Origin: Serratia marcescens subsp. marcescens ATCC 13880
GTDB lineage: Bacteria; Pseudomonadota; Gammaproteobacteria; Enterobacterales; Enterobacteriaceae
DNA length: 64,000 bases
NCBI RefSeq assembly: GCF_017299535.1
Contig: NZ_CP071238.1
Span: forward strand, 1,612,001 to 1,676,000
Direction: 5' to 3'
The notes beneath the pieces are model-generated. The model searched no databases, had not been told where the DNA came from, and saw nothing but the letters and a program-made list of their open reading frames with translations. Shown in pieces: positions 1 to 12,219 of the stretch. The first letter of the stretch is position 1; the number at the start of each line of letters is the position of its first letter. The translations under genes and the position numbers were made by a program.

Positions 1-529
1 CGCCAACGAAGCGATTAACCACGGTTTTGCGCTGGTGACCGAAGAGCGCCGATCCACCGGGATTTACGCTTACCTCGATGTGGGCTTCAACTCGCTCATC
101 TCCAACATTCGCAATTATAAAAACAAGCTCGGCCTGCTGGATAACGCGCGGATGAAGAGCGACACCCAGTGGGTGATCGACGCCATGCGGGTGAAAACGC
201 CGGGGCATCACACCCATATCGGCTCGCTGTCCGGCGGCAACCAGCAGAAGGTGATCATCGGCCGCTGGCTGCTGACGCAGCCGGAGATCCTGATGCTGGA
301 TGAACCGACGCGCGGCATCGACGTGGGCGCCAAGTTCGAGATTTATCAGCTGATGACCGAACTGGCGAAGAAGGGCAAGGGGATCATTATCGTCTCGTCC
401 GAAATGCCGGAGCTTTTGGGGATCACCGACCGTATTTTGGTGATGAGCAATGGTCAGGTTGCGGGCATCGTTAACACCAAACAGACCTCGCAAAATGAAA
501 TCTTACGTCTCGCCTCCCTGCACCTTTAA
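1..529 (+). CDS. mglA: Galactose/methyl galactoside import ATP-binding protein MglA (3' part)
   Basis: This is the C-terminal 175 codons of a sugar-import ATPase; the start lies before the window. The second nucleotide-binding domain is visible, with an ABC signature LSGGNQQKV and a Walker B region [11 protein letters not shown] followed by VGAKFEIY, typical of the RbsA/MglA/XylG class with two ATPase domains in one chain. The permease gene mglC starts 11 bases downstream, which fits the mglBAC operon. MglA would power uptake of galactose and beta-methyl-galactoside from the periplasm. The choice of MglA over another sugar ATPase rests on mglC and on sanA and cdd nearby, as in E. coli. Confidence 0.93.
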   Translation, partial: ANEAINHGFALVTEERRSTGIYAYLDVGFNSLISNIRNYKNKLGLLDNARMKSDTQWVIDAMRVKTPGHHTHIGSLSGGNQQKVIIGRWLLTQPEILMLDEPTRGIDVGAKFEIYQLMTELAKKGKGIIIVSSEMPELLGITDRILVMSNGQVAGIVNTKQTSQNEILRLASLHL

Positions 530-540
530 GGATCGGAATT

Positions 541-1551
541 ATGAACGCGCTAAATAAAAAAACCTTATTTACCTATTTCAAGGAAGGCGGCATTTACGTG
601 GTGTTGCTGGTGCTGTTGGCCATCATCATCATTCAGGATCCTACCTTCCTCAGCCTGATGAACCTGAGCAACATCCTGACGCAGTCTTCGGTGCGCATCA
701 TCATCGCGCTGGGCGTGGCGGGGCTGATCGTGACTCAGGGCACCGACCTGTCCGCCGGGCGGCAGGTGGGGCTGGCGGCGGTGGTGGCGGCCACGCTGCT
801 GCAATCGATGGATAACGTCAACAAGGTATTCCCGCACATGGAAACCTGGTCGATTCCCCTGGTCATCCTGCTGGTGTGCGCGGTCGGCGCGGTGATCGGC
901 CTGGTTAACGGCCTGATTATCGCCTATCTCAACGTGACGCCGTTCATCACCACCTTGGGCACCATGATCATCGTCTACGGCATCAACTCGCTGTATTACG
1001 ATTCGGTCGGCGCGTCGCCGGTCGCGGGTTTCGATCCGAAGTTTTCCACCTTTGCCCAGGGCTTCTTGCGCTTCGGCGACTTTAAGCTGTCCTACATCAC
1101 CTTTTACGCGCTGATCGCCATCATATTCGTCTGGATCCTGTGGACCAAGACCCGCTTCGGCAAGAACATCTTCGCCATCGGCGGCAACCCGGAAGCGGCC
1201 AAGGTGTCCGGGGTCAACGTGCCGTTGAACCTGATCATGATCTATGCGCTGTCCGGCGTGTTCTACGCCTTCGGCGGCTTGCTGGAAGCGGGACGCATCG
1301 GCAGCGCCACCAATAACCTCGGCTTTATGTATGAGCTGGACGCCATCGCCGCCTGCGTGGTGGGGGGCGTCTCCTTCGCCGGCGGGGTGGGTACGGTGTG
1401 GGGCGTGGTGACCGGGGTGATCATCTTTACCGTCATCAACTACGGCCTGACCTATATCGGCATCAACCCGTACTGGCAGTACATCATCAAGGGCAGCATC
1501 ATCATCTTCGCCGTGGCGCTGGACTCGTTGAAATACGCCAAGAAGAAGTAG
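541..1551 (+). CDS. mglC: Galactose/methyl galactoside ABC transporter permease MglC
   Basis: A 336-residue very hydrophobic inner-membrane protein, the same length as E. coli MglC. It has the BPD_transp_2 family pattern of repeated membrane helices, with conserved GTDLSAGR (about residues 65-72), the loop FGKNIFAIGGNPEAA, and a C-terminal GVVTGVIIFTVINYGL segment. It forms the channel of the MglABC galactose importer. It starts 11 bases after the MglA stop, so both are in one transcript. A hairpin terminator lies 20 bases after its stop, so it is the last gene of the operon. Confidence 0.95.
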   Translation: MNALNKKTLFTYFKEGGIYVVLLVLLAIIIIQDPTFLSLMNLSNILTQSSVRIIIALGVAGLIVTQGTDLSAGRQVGLAAVVAATLLQSMDNVNKVFPHMETWSIPLVILLVCAVGAVIGLVNGLIIAYLNVTPFITTLGTMIIVYGINSLYYDSVGASPVAGFDPKFSTFAQGFLRFGDFKLSYITFYALIAIIFVWILWTKTRFGKNIFAIGGNPEAAKVSGVNVPLNLIMIYALSGVFYAFGGLLEAGRIGSATNNLGFMYELDAIAACVVGGVSFAGGVGTVWGVVTGVIIFTVINYGLTYIGINPYWQYIIKGSIIIFAVALDSLKYAKKK

Positions 1552-1570
1552 GTTTACCGCAGTACAGACA

Positions 1571-1597
1571 ACAAGGCCGGCCTATTGCCGGCCTTGT
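1571..1597 (+). terminator. Terminator of the mgl operon
   Basis: A perfect 11-bp GC-rich stem (1571-1581 with 1587-1597) closes a 5-base loop just after mglC. The T-run after it is weak, so some read-through is possible. Confidence 0.75.
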
Positions 1598-1626
1598 TAC
1601 GTTAGGGCGCTGTACGGTGCCAGGCA

Positions 1627-1645
1627 AAATAATAAGGCATTATTT
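1627..1645. promoter_or_regulatory. Inverted repeat upstream of the tautomerase gene
   Basis: AAATAAT and ATTATTT form a perfect 7-bp inverted repeat around 5 bases, flanked by further partly symmetric bases (CCAG before, CTGG after). It sits about 140 bases before the tautomerase start in a GC-rich background, so it could be an operator for an unidentified regulator. No regulator gene is next to it. Confidence 0.25.
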
Positions 1646-1782
1646 GGCAATGGCTGGCGAGGTATCTCGGGATATCGCCTGATCTTAGGCTGGATTGGTT
1701 ACAGCGTGACACAGTTTTCGGGCTACCAACGCGGTATGAAGTCAGTAAACTTGTTTCACCTACCGTTTCCGGGGAGCAAACT

Positions 1783-2175
1783 ATGCCTGTATTTACCATT
1801 ACGCTGAAAAGTCGTAATACGCTTGATAAGAAAAGAATTTCATCAGCTATTCACGCGGCGGTAGTAAAAACCGGCTATCCTGCGAACGATCAATTCCAGC
1901 GCTTTATCCGTCTTGAGGAAGACGATTTATATGTGGATCCCACTTATCCTGACCTGGATTCCCCCCGCAGCGCCAACTTCGTGTTGATTGAAGCCATGCT
2001 TTCTTCTGGTTCCCCTGACGCCCGCAAACAATTGCTCTTGCAATCACTGGTACAGGAACTCGCCCTGATTGGACTGGACAGCAATGATCTGATGGTCCTC
2101 TTCATTGAATTGGACCGTTTGAATAGTTCATTCGGCGGTGGCAGAAGGGCATCCCCGCTTTCAATGCCGCAATAA
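1783..2175 (+). CDS. Tautomerase superfamily protein (4-oxalocrotonate tautomerase/MIF-like)
   Basis: A 130-residue protein beginning Met-Pro-Val-Phe. After Met removal the N-terminal proline would be the catalytic base that defines the tautomerase superfamily. The length, about twice a classical 4-oxalocrotonate tautomerase, fits the longer single-chain tautomerase families. A Shine-Dalgarno-like GGGGAG lies 6-7 bases before the ATG. It stands alone between mglC and convergent sanA. The substrate cannot be told; family members isomerise keto-enol acids or dehalogenate small acids. The family call rests mainly on the N-terminal Pro and general pattern. Confidence 0.7.
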   Translation: MPVFTITLKSRNTLDKKRISSAIHAAVVKTGYPANDQFQRFIRLEEDDLYVDPTYPDLDSPRSANFVLIEAMLSSGSPDARKQLLLQSLVQELALIGLDSNDLMVLFIELDRLNSSFGGGRRASPLSMPQ

Positions 2176-2301
2176 GCTGTCAGCGTACGTAGAGAGCGCT
2201 TTACGCAAATCATCCGGTATTCGTTAACACTTTGTTTTATCTCGGATAATACGCCCTTTTAGCGTGTTGCCGAGGCGGGTGTCAAACCCTCTGCCGGATG
2301 A

Positions 2302-3082
<781 letters not shown>

Positions 3083-3170
3083 TCAAGGCTACTTTACCTG
3101 ACCGACCGACGCAAGACGCGAACCGCCTGAAGCACGCGCGCCGCCGCATTTTTCGGCGGTTTTGCCGCAC

Positions 3171-3194
3171 AAAAAAGCCCGGCGGAGCCGGGCT
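3171..3194 (-). terminator. Rho-independent terminator of maeA
   Basis: An 8-bp GC-rich stem (3176-3183 with 3187-3194) with a 3-base loop is followed on the minus strand by six T. It lies 20 bases after the maeA stop. Confidence 0.88.
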
Positions 3195-3214
3195 GGGTCA
3201 TTTCAGCTCACCAT

Positions 3215-4924
<1,710 letters not shown>

Positions 4925-5133
4925 TCACGTATCAGATAACTGTATTGCCGACGATCCTAAAAGATAAAGAGAAGATGTACAGCATTTGTTGCCCGATGAT
5001 GAACCAGGTTGGCGTAATTATCGACAATCAAATGATTTTTTAACTAAAGAAAGTGTCTCTGGCGGCGTCGGGGCATTGTATTTGGCGGGCGGTGCTGTTA
5101 GCGGCGGAACCGGATGGCCCCGCCGTCGTGCGC

Positions 5134-6018
5134 TTAGAAGGCGGCGCGGCTGACGTTTTGGCAACCCAGCCCCGCCAGGGTGACGCGGGTGGCGTCCCAT
5201 TGGCTGATGCTCGCGTCCTGCGGTTCGGCCAGGACGGCGCGACGGATAGCCCGGCAGTCGCCGCCGGAGAGGTTCAGCAGGATCAGCGCGGCCTGCAGCG
5301 GCGGCAGGCTCGGGTTAAAAGCGGCGTTTTCCGCATAGCGGCCGGCGTAGATATTGCCGTCTGCCGTTTCCAGCGCCACGCCGCTGTGGGCGTTGCTGTA
5401 CGGCGCGTGGCTCCGGTTGGCCGCCGCCAGCGCCGCTTGCGTCAGCGCATCGTTCAGCGGCAGTTGATGCCCGTGATTGACCTCGTCCATCAGCAGTGAA
5501 GCGACATCCAGATCTTTCGGGCCGAAGGCGTCCGGCAGATAGTCCGCCAGCGTGGCCGGCGCGCGGCCAGGCAAACGGATTTGCAGCGCGCCGCCGCTGT
5601 TCAGCTCATTCATAAACTGGCGGCAGTGGCCGCACGGCGTATAGTTGACGGTGATCGAGGCCAGCGCTTTTTCGCCGCGCAGCCAGGCGTGAGTCACTGC
5701 GCTTTGTTCCGCATGCACGGATTGCTGCAGCGGCGCGCCGCTGAATTCCATATTGGCGCCGAAATAGAGATTGCCGCTTTGCCCGCGCGCGATGGCGCCG
5801 ACGTGGAAATGCGATATCGGGGTTAACGAGCAGGCCGCCGCCAGCGGCAGCAGCGCGAATGCCAGCGCGTCATCGTCCAACCCGCAGCCTGAACGGATCG
5901 CCGCCGCTTGCTCGGCCGTGAACATCGCCGGAAAGTCGGACGCGTCCAGATAGGGCTGCAGGGCGGATTGCAGTGTCGCGGGCAGTGCGCTGAAAGCGGT
6001 GTGAAAACGCGGATGCAT
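5134..6018 (-). CDS. cdd: Cytidine deaminase Cdd
   Basis: 294 residues, the length of E. coli Cdd, a homodimer that deaminates cytidine and deoxycytidine for pyrimidine salvage. The zinc site is intact: His102-Ala-Glu104 in [10 protein letters not shown], and Cys129 and Cys132 in [10 protein letters not shown]. The C-terminal half is the degenerate second deaminase domain, as in E. coli. Its neighbours yohJ and yohK are the same as in E. coli, but 137 bases separate yohK from cdd, leaving room for a promoter of its own. Confidence 0.96.
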   Translation of the reverse strand: MHPRFHTAFSALPATLQSALQPYLDASDFPAMFTAEQAAAIRSGCGLDDDALAFALLPLAAACSLTPISHFHVGAIARGQSGNLYFGANMEFSGAPLQQSVHAEQSAVTHAWLRGEKALASITVNYTPCGHCRQFMNELNSGGALQIRLPGRAPATLADYLPDAFGPKDLDVASLLMDEVNHGHQLPLNDALTQAALAAANRSHAPYSNAHSGVALETADGNIYAGRYAENAAFNPSLPPLQAALILLNLSGGDCRAIRRAVLAEPQDASISQWDATRVTLAGLGCQNVSRAAF

Positions 6019-6059
6019 AGAAAGTCTCTCTACGGGTTAACGGGATAACATTCTAGGCA

Positions 6060-6125
6060 GGCCAGAGACATTAAAGTGTGATTAATGTCTCTTAATTAAT
6101 GAAATTAATGCAATGAAATACATAA
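6060..6125 (-). promoter_or_regulatory. Candidate cdd control region (CRP/CytR-like sequences)
   Basis: Just upstream of cdd, an AT-rich patch read on the minus strand contains ATTGCATT, resembling the CytR half-site GTTGCATT, and AATCACACTTT, resembling a CRP half-site. E. coli cdd is controlled by CRP and CytR, so this is plausible. The matches are short and partial. Confidence 0.3.
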
Positions 6126-6155
6126 ATGCGAGATGTATCGCAAGTTTCACCCTGA

Positions 6156-6851
6156 TCAACCGAACAGATGCAGCAGCACCGGAAACACAAACGGCGCCAG
6201 CAGCGAGGTGATGATGCCGCAAATGACCAACGCCAGCGAGCCGAAGGCGCCCTCCTGATAGTCCATCTCCGCGCAGCGCGCGGTGCCCAGCGCGTGGGAA
6301 GCTGTGCCCATCGCCAGGCCACGCGCCGAGGGGGTGGTGATTTTCAACAGGTTGAACAGCGTGTGGCCGAACACGGCGCCGAGGATGCCGACGAAAATAA
6401 CGCAAACCGCGCTGATCGCCGGAATGCCGCCGAGCGAGTCCGCGACGGCCATCGCGATCGGCGTAGTGACCGATTTCGGCAAGATAGAGGCGGCGATTTC
6501 CGGCGTGGCGCCCAACCACAGGGCGATGGCGCCGCCGCTGATCATGGCGGTCAGGCTGCCGATGAAGCACACCGTGATAATCGACTTCCAGCGTGCGCGG
6601 ATTTGGTGCAGCTGCTCATAGAGCGGGAAGGCCAGCGCGACGACCGCCGGCTGCAGCAGATCGTTGAGGATTTTGCTGCCCTGAAAGTAGCGCTCATAGG
6701 GAATGCCGGTGAGCAGCAGCAGCGGGATGATCACCGCCATGGACACCAGCAGCGGGTTGAGCAGCGGCATATTCAGCTTGCGCGCCAGCCAGCGCGCGCC
6801 GAAATAGACCGCCAGCGTCAGCGGCAGCGACCACCAGATTTCGTGGATCAT
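6156..6851 (-). CDS. yohK: YohK, LrgB/CidB-family membrane protein
   Basis: 231 residues from the ATG at 6851, exactly the length of E. coli YohK. This start overlaps the end of yohJ by 4 bases (ATGA), which implies translational coupling; a longer reading frame begins inside yohJ but its extra N-terminus is not family-like. The sequence is a polytopic membrane protein with [11 protein letters not shown] near residues 124-134, diagnostic of the LrgB/CidB family. Paired with YohJ it resembles the LrgA/LrgB and CidA/CidB holin-antiholin systems. In enterobacteria the pair is linked to low-affinity 3-hydroxypropionate uptake, so a lysis role is not certain. Confidence 0.93.
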   Translation of the reverse strand: MIHEIWWSLPLTLAVYFGARWLARKLNMPLLNPLLVSMAVIIPLLLLTGIPYERYFQGSKILNDLLQPAVVALAFPLYEQLHQIRARWKSIITVCFIGSLTAMISGGAIALWLGATPEIAASILPKSVTTPIAMAVADSLGGIPAISAVCVIFVGILGAVFGHTLFNLLKITTPSARGLAMGTASHALGTARCAEMDYQEGAFGSLALVICGIITSLLAPFVFPVLLHLFG

Positions 6852-7255
6852 GAGTTGCCCTCCGTGTCGTCGGGCTTGCCGGCGATGCGGCGCTCGCGAT
6901 GAAAATAGTGTGAGGTATAGCCGACCACCACCAGCACCATCAGCGTGCTGATGAGGCAAGAGATAACCAGCGGGCCCAGATGCGCGACGATCTGGTCGTA
7001 GTATTTCATCACCCCGACGCCGATCGGCACGAACAGCAGCACCATATAGCGGATCAGCAAATGGCAGCCGGGTTTAACCCATTTGGCCGGCATAATCTGG
7101 GTTGAGAGCAGGGCGAACAGCAGCAGCATGCCGATGATGCTGCCGGGAATGGCAAACGGCAGCAGCGCCGCCACCGCGTTGCCGACGAACAGACACAGGT
7201 AGATGAGGAGCAGGGCCCTTAGGTATTTCCAGCACAGTGTGAGCACGTTGGCCAT
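6848..7255 (-). CDS. yohJ: YohJ, LrgA/CidA-family membrane protein
   Basis: 135 residues from the ATG at 7255, preceded by GGGAAAAG; an upstream ATG at 7288 would add 11 residues that E. coli YohJ (132 aa) lacks. It has four hydrophobic segments and the family block [15 protein letters not shown], followed by PAKWVKPGC and [11 protein letters not shown]. It is the small partner of YohK. Confidence 0.92.
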   Translation of the reverse strand: MANVLTLCWKYLRALLLIYLCLFVGNAVAALLPFAIPGSIIGMLLLFALLSTQIMPAKWVKPGCHLLIRYMVLLFVPIGVGVMKYYDQIVAHLGPLVISCLISTLMVLVVVGYTSHYFHRERRIAGKPDDTEGNS

Positions 7256-7393
7256 TGTCTTTTCCCGTTTAACTGATGTATTCATCATACAATTAAACTG
7301 TGAGCCATGCCACAGATCGCACCATGAATTCTCGCTATGGGTGCTATGCCCGAGCGGCGGGTTGACAGCCCGTATTGGCCGCTGCCTGCGGGA

Positions 7394-8608
7394 TCAGCGT
7401 ACGTCTTCGGCCGCCGCCGCCGCGTGTTCTGCCAGCCGGTGGCCGAGGAAGAAAAACAGCAGGCTGAGCAGGGCGGCGGCGATCAGCATCACGAACATCA
7501 ACGGCGGCGCGGCATAGCTGAGCAGCACCCCGCACAGCACCGGGTTGATGGCGCCGCCCAGCGCGCTGAGGTTTTGTACCCCATAGTAGCTGCCTTTCAG
7601 GTGCGGCGGCGCGATAAAGTCGATAAACATGTATTCCACCGGGATAACGATGATTTCGCCGAGGGTAAACACCGCCATCGCCGCCAGCCATAGCCAGACC
7701 GCCTGGCCGGCCGCCATGAAACCGAGCAGCCCGACGATGAAAAACAGCGTGCCCAGCACCAGCCAGCGCAGCATGTTTTCCTGGCGCATGCCGCGGCTGA
7801 GCAGGTATTGCAGGGCGATGACGATGCTGGCGTTGACGATCATCACCAGCCCGATGATTTTGTAGGCGAACTCGGCGCTGGAGACGGTGATCAGATACTG
7901 CGACAGATAGCCGGTGAACTGACCGAACACCACGGCGCCCAGGGTGCTGCCGAGGGTGAAGTAGATCAGCCGCCGATCGCTCCGCAGGATAGTCAGCGTC
8001 TGGCGGAAGTTGGGGAGCGCGGCCGGTACAGCGGCGGCAGGCGTTGCGCGCTGTTGCCGGCCGCGCAAGCGCAGGCTTAGCGCCGCCACCGTCGCCAGCG
8101 CCAACCCGCCCGACAGGTAAAACGGCAGCAGCGGGCTAAGCCCGGCCACCAGAACGCCGAGCGCAGAACCGATCGCCCAGCCGACGTTGACCAGCGTGTA
8201 GTTGATGGAAAAAGCCTTGATGCGCTGCTCAACCGGCAACCCGTCGGCGAAACAGGCCTTAATGGTGATGCTTAGCACCGAATAACAGGTATGCAAGATG
8301 GCCAGCACCACGATCACGCCGCCGGGGCGCGGGATCCAGGGAATGGCTAAGAAGCTCAGCGCAAACAATACAATCGACAGCAGGATCAGGCGGTTCTTGC
8401 TGAATTTGTCCACCAGATAGCCGCCGTACAGGCTGGCAAGGATGCCGAGGGTCAGGCTGACGCCCAGGATCACGCCCACGCTCTTCGGCAGCAGATGGAA
8501 ATGCTCGGTGAGGTAGATGGTGATGAACGGCAGCGTCACGCCGCGGCCGATGGTCAACACCAGCGAACTGGCCAGCAGCATGTTAATCAGCGAGGGGAAT
8601 CCCTTCAT
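7394..8608 (-). CDS. ydeE: Major facilitator superfamily exporter, YdeE-like
   Basis: 404 residues with about twelve membrane helices. The N-terminus LLASSLVLTIGRGVTLPF, the loop GGYLVDKFSKNR (MFS motif A) and the segment FSINYTLVNVGWAIGSALG closely resemble E. coli YdeE, a dipeptide and small-molecule effluxer. It has no same-strand partner: yohJ ends the neighbouring unit and a terminator (8699-8726) closes the gene upstream. Substrate is inferred only from the family. Confidence 0.8.
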   Translation of the reverse strand: MKGFPSLINMLLASSLVLTIGRGVTLPFITIYLTEHFHLLPKSVGVILGVSLTLGILASLYGGYLVDKFSKNRLILLSIVLFALSFLAIPWIPRPGGVIVVLAILHTCYSVLSITIKACFADGLPVEQRIKAFSINYTLVNVGWAIGSALGVLVAGLSPLLPFYLSGGLALATVAALSLRLRGRQQRATPAAAVPAALPNFRQTLTILRSDRRLIYFTLGSTLGAVVFGQFTGYLSQYLITVSSAEFAYKIIGLVMIVNASIVIALQYLLSRGMRQENMLRWLVLGTLFFIVGLLGFMAAGQAVWLWLAAMAVFTLGEIIVIPVEYMFIDFIAPPHLKGSYYGVQNLSALGGAINPVLCGVLLSYAAPPLMFVMLIAAALLSLLFFFLGHRLAEHAAAAAEDVR

Positions 8609-8698
8609 TCGAAGCCTGTTTATGCATACAGTTATTGGGCGATGCAGATAACATAGCGTATTTTGGCGAGGACGGAAGGGGAAAGCCGATAATTAGTT

Positions 8699-8726
8699 TA
8701 AAAACAGAGGCTGCGTCGGCAGCCTC
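8699..8726 (-). terminator. Terminator of the periplasmic binding protein gene
   Basis: Perfect 8-bp stem GAGGCTGC/GCAGCCTC (8707-8714 with 8719-8726), 4-base loop, followed on the minus strand by a T-run. Confidence 0.85.
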
Positions 8727-8739
8727 GTCAAAAACAGCA

Positions 8740-9807
8740 TTATTTACCGTGTTCGGCCTGCAGCGTGGCGAACCACGGCTGAACGAAATCGCTGCTGGTG
8801 CCCCAGCCGGGGATGATCTTCGCCAGCCCGGCGACGTTGACCGGCCCCGGCTGCGCCAGCAGCAGCGCCTGCGGAATGACCGCCGCTTTGAATTGATAGC
8901 TGTCCGGCGTGCTTTCCCCGGCGATCTTGTTGGCCACCAGGCGCAGGTTGACCGCGCCGATCAGCTTCGGATCCACCGCCACGCTGACCTGCCATGGGCT
9001 GCCGGCTTCGCGCATCAGCTGCAAGTCCTGGTTGGAGATGTCGATGCTGTACAGTTTGATTTCGGTGCGGCCGTTCTCTTTCAGCGCCTTGTAAGCGCCC
9101 TGGGTGAAAGCGTCCCAGGTGCCCCAGATGGCGTCAATCTTGCCTTTCGGGTATTTCGCCAGCACCGCACCCACTTTATTGGCGGTATCGCCCTGCACGT
9201 CGGATGAAACCGCGCCAATCGATTCCAGCTCGTGAATGCCCGGATGCTGTTTCAGCAACTGCTGATAGGCGGCCTGGCGGCGCTCCATCGGCGGGAAGCC
9301 TGCTACCCAGAGTTTGATGATGTTGGCCTGGCCGTTGAAATCCTTCACCAACTGGCCGAACGAGGCGTTAGCCAGCGAAGCGTCGTCCTGCTGCGAGACG
9401 GTGACGCCGGGAACGTGGCCGCCGACGTCGGTATCGAACGCCGCGACGGCGATGCCGGCCGCCGCGATGCGTTTAACCAGCTCGGTGGAATAGGGGGCTC
9501 GCCCCTGCGAGAGAATAATGCCGTCATATTTCTGGCTGATAGCCTGGTTGACGAAGTCCTGGAAGCGCGCATCGTCGCCGTTGCTGAGGAAGGTGTCCAC
9601 CTTGAAGCCCAGCTTGCGCCCTTCCTGAATGGCGCCCGCCAAAAATTGCGTGGTGTTGTCGTCGGATCCGAGGTTGCGGATCACCGCGATGCGCACCGGC
9701 CCCTGATGTTGAGCGATGGCGGCCGGCACGGCGGCGTTTTCCGCCGCCTGCAGCGGCAGGGCGGCCAGCAGACTGAGGGCGAGCAGCGAAGTTTTGAGGT
9801 TTTTCAT
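8740..9807 (-). CDS. Periplasmic sugar-binding protein (ribose/galactose type), orphan
   Basis: 355 residues from the ATG at 9807, preceded by GGAG at 9-base spacing; an in-frame TTG 15 bases upstream overlaps that ribosome site and is unlikely. An N-terminal signal peptide (Lys near the start, then LLALSLLAALPLQA, cut after QAA) precedes a two-lobed type 1 periplasmic binding fold: VRIAVIRNLGSDD, FLAGAIQEGRKLGF, YDGIILSQG, and IDAIWGTWDAFTQGAYKAL. This is the substrate-binding family of sugar ABC importers and chemoreceptors. No permease or ATPase gene is adjacent. The ligand is unknown. Confidence 0.8.
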   Translation of the reverse strand: MKNLKTSLLALSLLAALPLQAAENAAVPAAIAQHQGPVRIAVIRNLGSDDNTTQFLAGAIQEGRKLGFKVDTFLSNGDDARFQDFVNQAISQKYDGIILSQGRAPYSTELVKRIAAAGIAVAAFDTDVGGHVPGVTVSQQDDASLANASFGQLVKDFNGQANIIKLWVAGFPPMERRQAAYQQLLKQHPGIHELESIGAVSSDVQGDTANKVGAVLAKYPKGKIDAIWGTWDAFTQGAYKALKENGRTEIKLYSIDISNQDLQLMREAGSPWQVSVAVDPKLIGAVNLRLVANKIAGESTPDSYQFKAAVIPQALLLAQPGPVNVAGLAKIIPGWGTSSDFVQPWFATLQAEHGK

Positions 9808-9980
9808 TATTATAGGCTCCAAAAAAGCAGGGAAACGATCCCGGTGAAGGTCTGTTATAGCAGTCTTTCTGTCTGGACGTCTATTTTGGGTTTCGGAGCA
9901 TCATAGCCGGATGCGGCGAGCAGGGGAATCAGGGCGGTTATGACTTTTTCTTCATGCTTATAACGTGGGGATTGGGGCAT

Positions 9981-10009
9981 AAAAAAAAGGGCCGAGCAAG
10001 CTCGACCCT
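9981..10009 (-). terminator. Rho-independent terminator of metG
   Basis: A 9-bp stem with one G-U pair (9988-9996 with 10001-10009) and a 4-base loop, followed on the minus strand by eight T. It is 23 bases past the metG stop. Confidence 0.9.
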
Positions 10010-10032
10010 CCCTATGCCACGCATCTGCGCGA

Positions 10033-12060
10033 TTACTTGACCTGCATGCCAGGCTGCGCGCCGCTGTCCGGGCTCAGCAGGAAGATCTCTTTCCCACCGG
10101 GGCCTGCCGCCATCACCATGCCTTCTGAAATGCCGAAGCGCATTTTGCGCGGCGCCAGGTTGGCGACCATGATGGTCAGGCGGCCTTCCAGCGCTTTCGG
10201 ATCCGGGTAAGCGGAGCGGATGCCGGAGAAGATCTGGCGCGATTCACCGCCCAGGTCCAACTGCAGTTTCAGCAGTTTGTCGGAGCCTTCGACAAAGTCG
10301 GCGCTCTTGATCAGGGCGATGCGCATGTCCACCTTGGCGAAGTCGTCGAAGGTGATGGTTTCCTGAATGGGATCATCGGCCAATGGACCGGTCACCGGTT
10401 TGGCGGCGGCCATGTCTTCCTTCGAGGCGTTGACCATTTCGCTGACCTTGTCCAGATCGATGCGGTTGAACAGCGCTTTGAATGCGTTCACCTGATGGCC
10501 CAGCAGCGGTTGCGGGATCGCGTCCCAGCTCAGCTCGGCGTTGAGGAACGCTTCGGCACGTTCGGTCAGCGAAGGCAGCACCGGCTTCAGGTAAGTCATC
10601 AGCACGCGGAACAGGTTAATGCCCATCGAGCAGATGGCCTGCAGATCGGCATCGCGGCCTTCTTCTTTCGCCACCACCCACGGCGCCTGCTCATCCACGT
10701 AACGGTTGGCCAGATCGGCCAGCGCCATGATTTCGCGGATCGCGCGGTTGAACTCGCGGCCAGCGTAGGCTTCGGCGATGCTCTGCGCCGCGTCGACGAA
10801 GGTCTGGTACAGCGCCGGATCGGCCAGGCTGTCGGCCAGCTTGCCGCCGAAGCGCTTGTTGATAAAGCCGGCGTTGCGTGACGCCAGGTTCACCACCTTG
10901 TTGACGATGTCGGCGTTCACGCGCTGCACGAAGTCTTCCAGATTGAGATCGATGTCATCAATGCGTGAAGAGAGCTTGGCGGCGTAGTAATAACGCAGGC
11001 AGTCGGCGTCCAGATGCTGCAGGTAGGTGCCGGCCTTGATGAAGGTGCCGCGCGATTTGGACATCTTGGCGCCGTTCACCGTCACGTAGCCGTGCACGAA
11101 CAGGTTGGTCGGTTTGCGGAAATTGCTGCCTTCCAGCATCGCCGGCCAGAACAGGCTGTGGAAGTAGACGATGTCCTTGCCGATAAAGTGATACAGCTCG
11201 GTGGTGGCGTCTTTGCGCCAGAACTCGTCGAAGTCCAGATCGCCGCGCTTGTCGCACAGGTTCTTGAAGGAACCCATGTAGCCGATCGGCGCGTCCAGCC
11301 AGACGTAGAAGTATTTGCCCGGCGCATCCGGGATTTCGAAGCCGAAGTAAGGCGCATCGCGGGAGATGTCCCACTGCTGCAGACCGGATTCGAACCACTC
11401 CTGCATCTTGTTCGCCACCTGCTCTTGCAGCGCGCCGGAGCGCGTCCACGCCTGCAGCATTTCGCTGAAGGCCGGCAGATCGAAGAAGAAGTGCTCCGAG
11501 TCGCGCATCACCGGCGTCGCGCCGGAAACTACGGACTTCGGATCGATCAGTTCCGTCGGGCTGTAGGTGGCGCCGCACACTTCGCAGTTGTCGCCGTACT
11601 GATCCGGCGATTTGCATTTAGGGCAGGTGCCCTTCACGAAACGGTCCGGCAGGAACATGCCTTTCTCCGGATCGTACAGCTGAGAAATGGTGCGGTTCTT
11701 GATAAAACCGTTTTCTTTCAGGCGGCTGTAAATCAGGGTGGACAGCTCACGGTTTTCATCGCTATGGGTCGAATGGTAGTTGTCATAGCTGATGCCAAAG
11801 CCGGCGAAATCCTGTTGGTGCTCTTGGCTCATCTCCGCGATCATTTCTTCCGGTTTCACACCCAGTTGCTGCGCTTTCAGCATGATCGGCGTGCCGTGCG
11901 CGTCGTCCGCGCAGATGAAATGCACTTCGTGGCCGCGCATTCGTTGGTAACGCACCCAGATATCCGCCTGGATGTGCTCGAGCATGTGGCCGAGATGGAT
12001 GGAACCATTTGCGTACGGTAGCGCGCACGTCACCAATAATTTTTTCGCGACTTGAGCCAT
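10033..12060 (-). CDS. metG: Methionyl-tRNA synthetase MetG
   Basis: 675 residues. It charges tRNA-Met in the cytosol. The class I signatures are HLGH (residues 22-25) and KMSKS (332-336). A zinc knuckle has Cys146, Cys149, Cys159 and Cys162. The C-terminal 110 residues are the dimerising tRNA-binding (Trbp111-like) domain, with [11 protein letters not shown] at its start. It is divergent from mrp, as in E. coli. Confidence 0.97.
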   Translation of the reverse strand: MAQVAKKLLVTCALPYANGSIHLGHMLEHIQADIWVRYQRMRGHEVHFICADDAHGTPIMLKAQQLGVKPEEMIAEMSQEHQQDFAGFGISYDNYHSTHSDENRELSTLIYSRLKENGFIKNRTISQLYDPEKGMFLPDRFVKGTCPKCKSPDQYGDNCEVCGATYSPTELIDPKSVVSGATPVMRDSEHFFFDLPAFSEMLQAWTRSGALQEQVANKMQEWFESGLQQWDISRDAPYFGFEIPDAPGKYFYVWLDAPIGYMGSFKNLCDKRGDLDFDEFWRKDATTELYHFIGKDIVYFHSLFWPAMLEGSNFRKPTNLFVHGYVTVNGAKMSKSRGTFIKAGTYLQHLDADCLRYYYAAKLSSRIDDIDLNLEDFVQRVNADIVNKVVNLASRNAGFINKRFGGKLADSLADPALYQTFVDAAQSIAEAYAGREFNRAIREIMALADLANRYVDEQAPWVVAKEEGRDADLQAICSMGINLFRVLMTYLKPVLPSLTERAEAFLNAELSWDAIPQPLLGHQVNAFKALFNRIDLDKVSEMVNASKEDMAAAKPVTGPLADDPIQETITFDDFAKVDMRIALIKSADFVEGSDKLLKLQLDLGGESRQIFSGIRSAYPDPKALEGRLTIMVANLAPRKMRFGISEGMVMAAGPGGKEIFLLSPDSGAQPGMQVK

Positions 12061-12219
12061 AGTGAGAACTTGCTTTCTGTAATGAATAAAAGGGCCTTCG
12101 ATGTTAACCGATCGCGCCCTTCGCTGCTAGGGCGGTTTCTTACAGGTTATACGCGCCAGCTACCGGGCAGTTCTGATATGCTTAGCCGGAAGCGACTCAT
12201 TCAAAATCAAGGAGCCGGG

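Noticed and set aside
6082..6570. A 162-codon frame overlapping yohK
   Set aside because: Arg/His-rich shadow in another frame of yohK.
12052..12219. Longer N-terminus for mrp
   Set aside because: The extension overlaps the metG start and lacks resemblance to Mrp; the ATG at 12220 has GGAG at good spacing.
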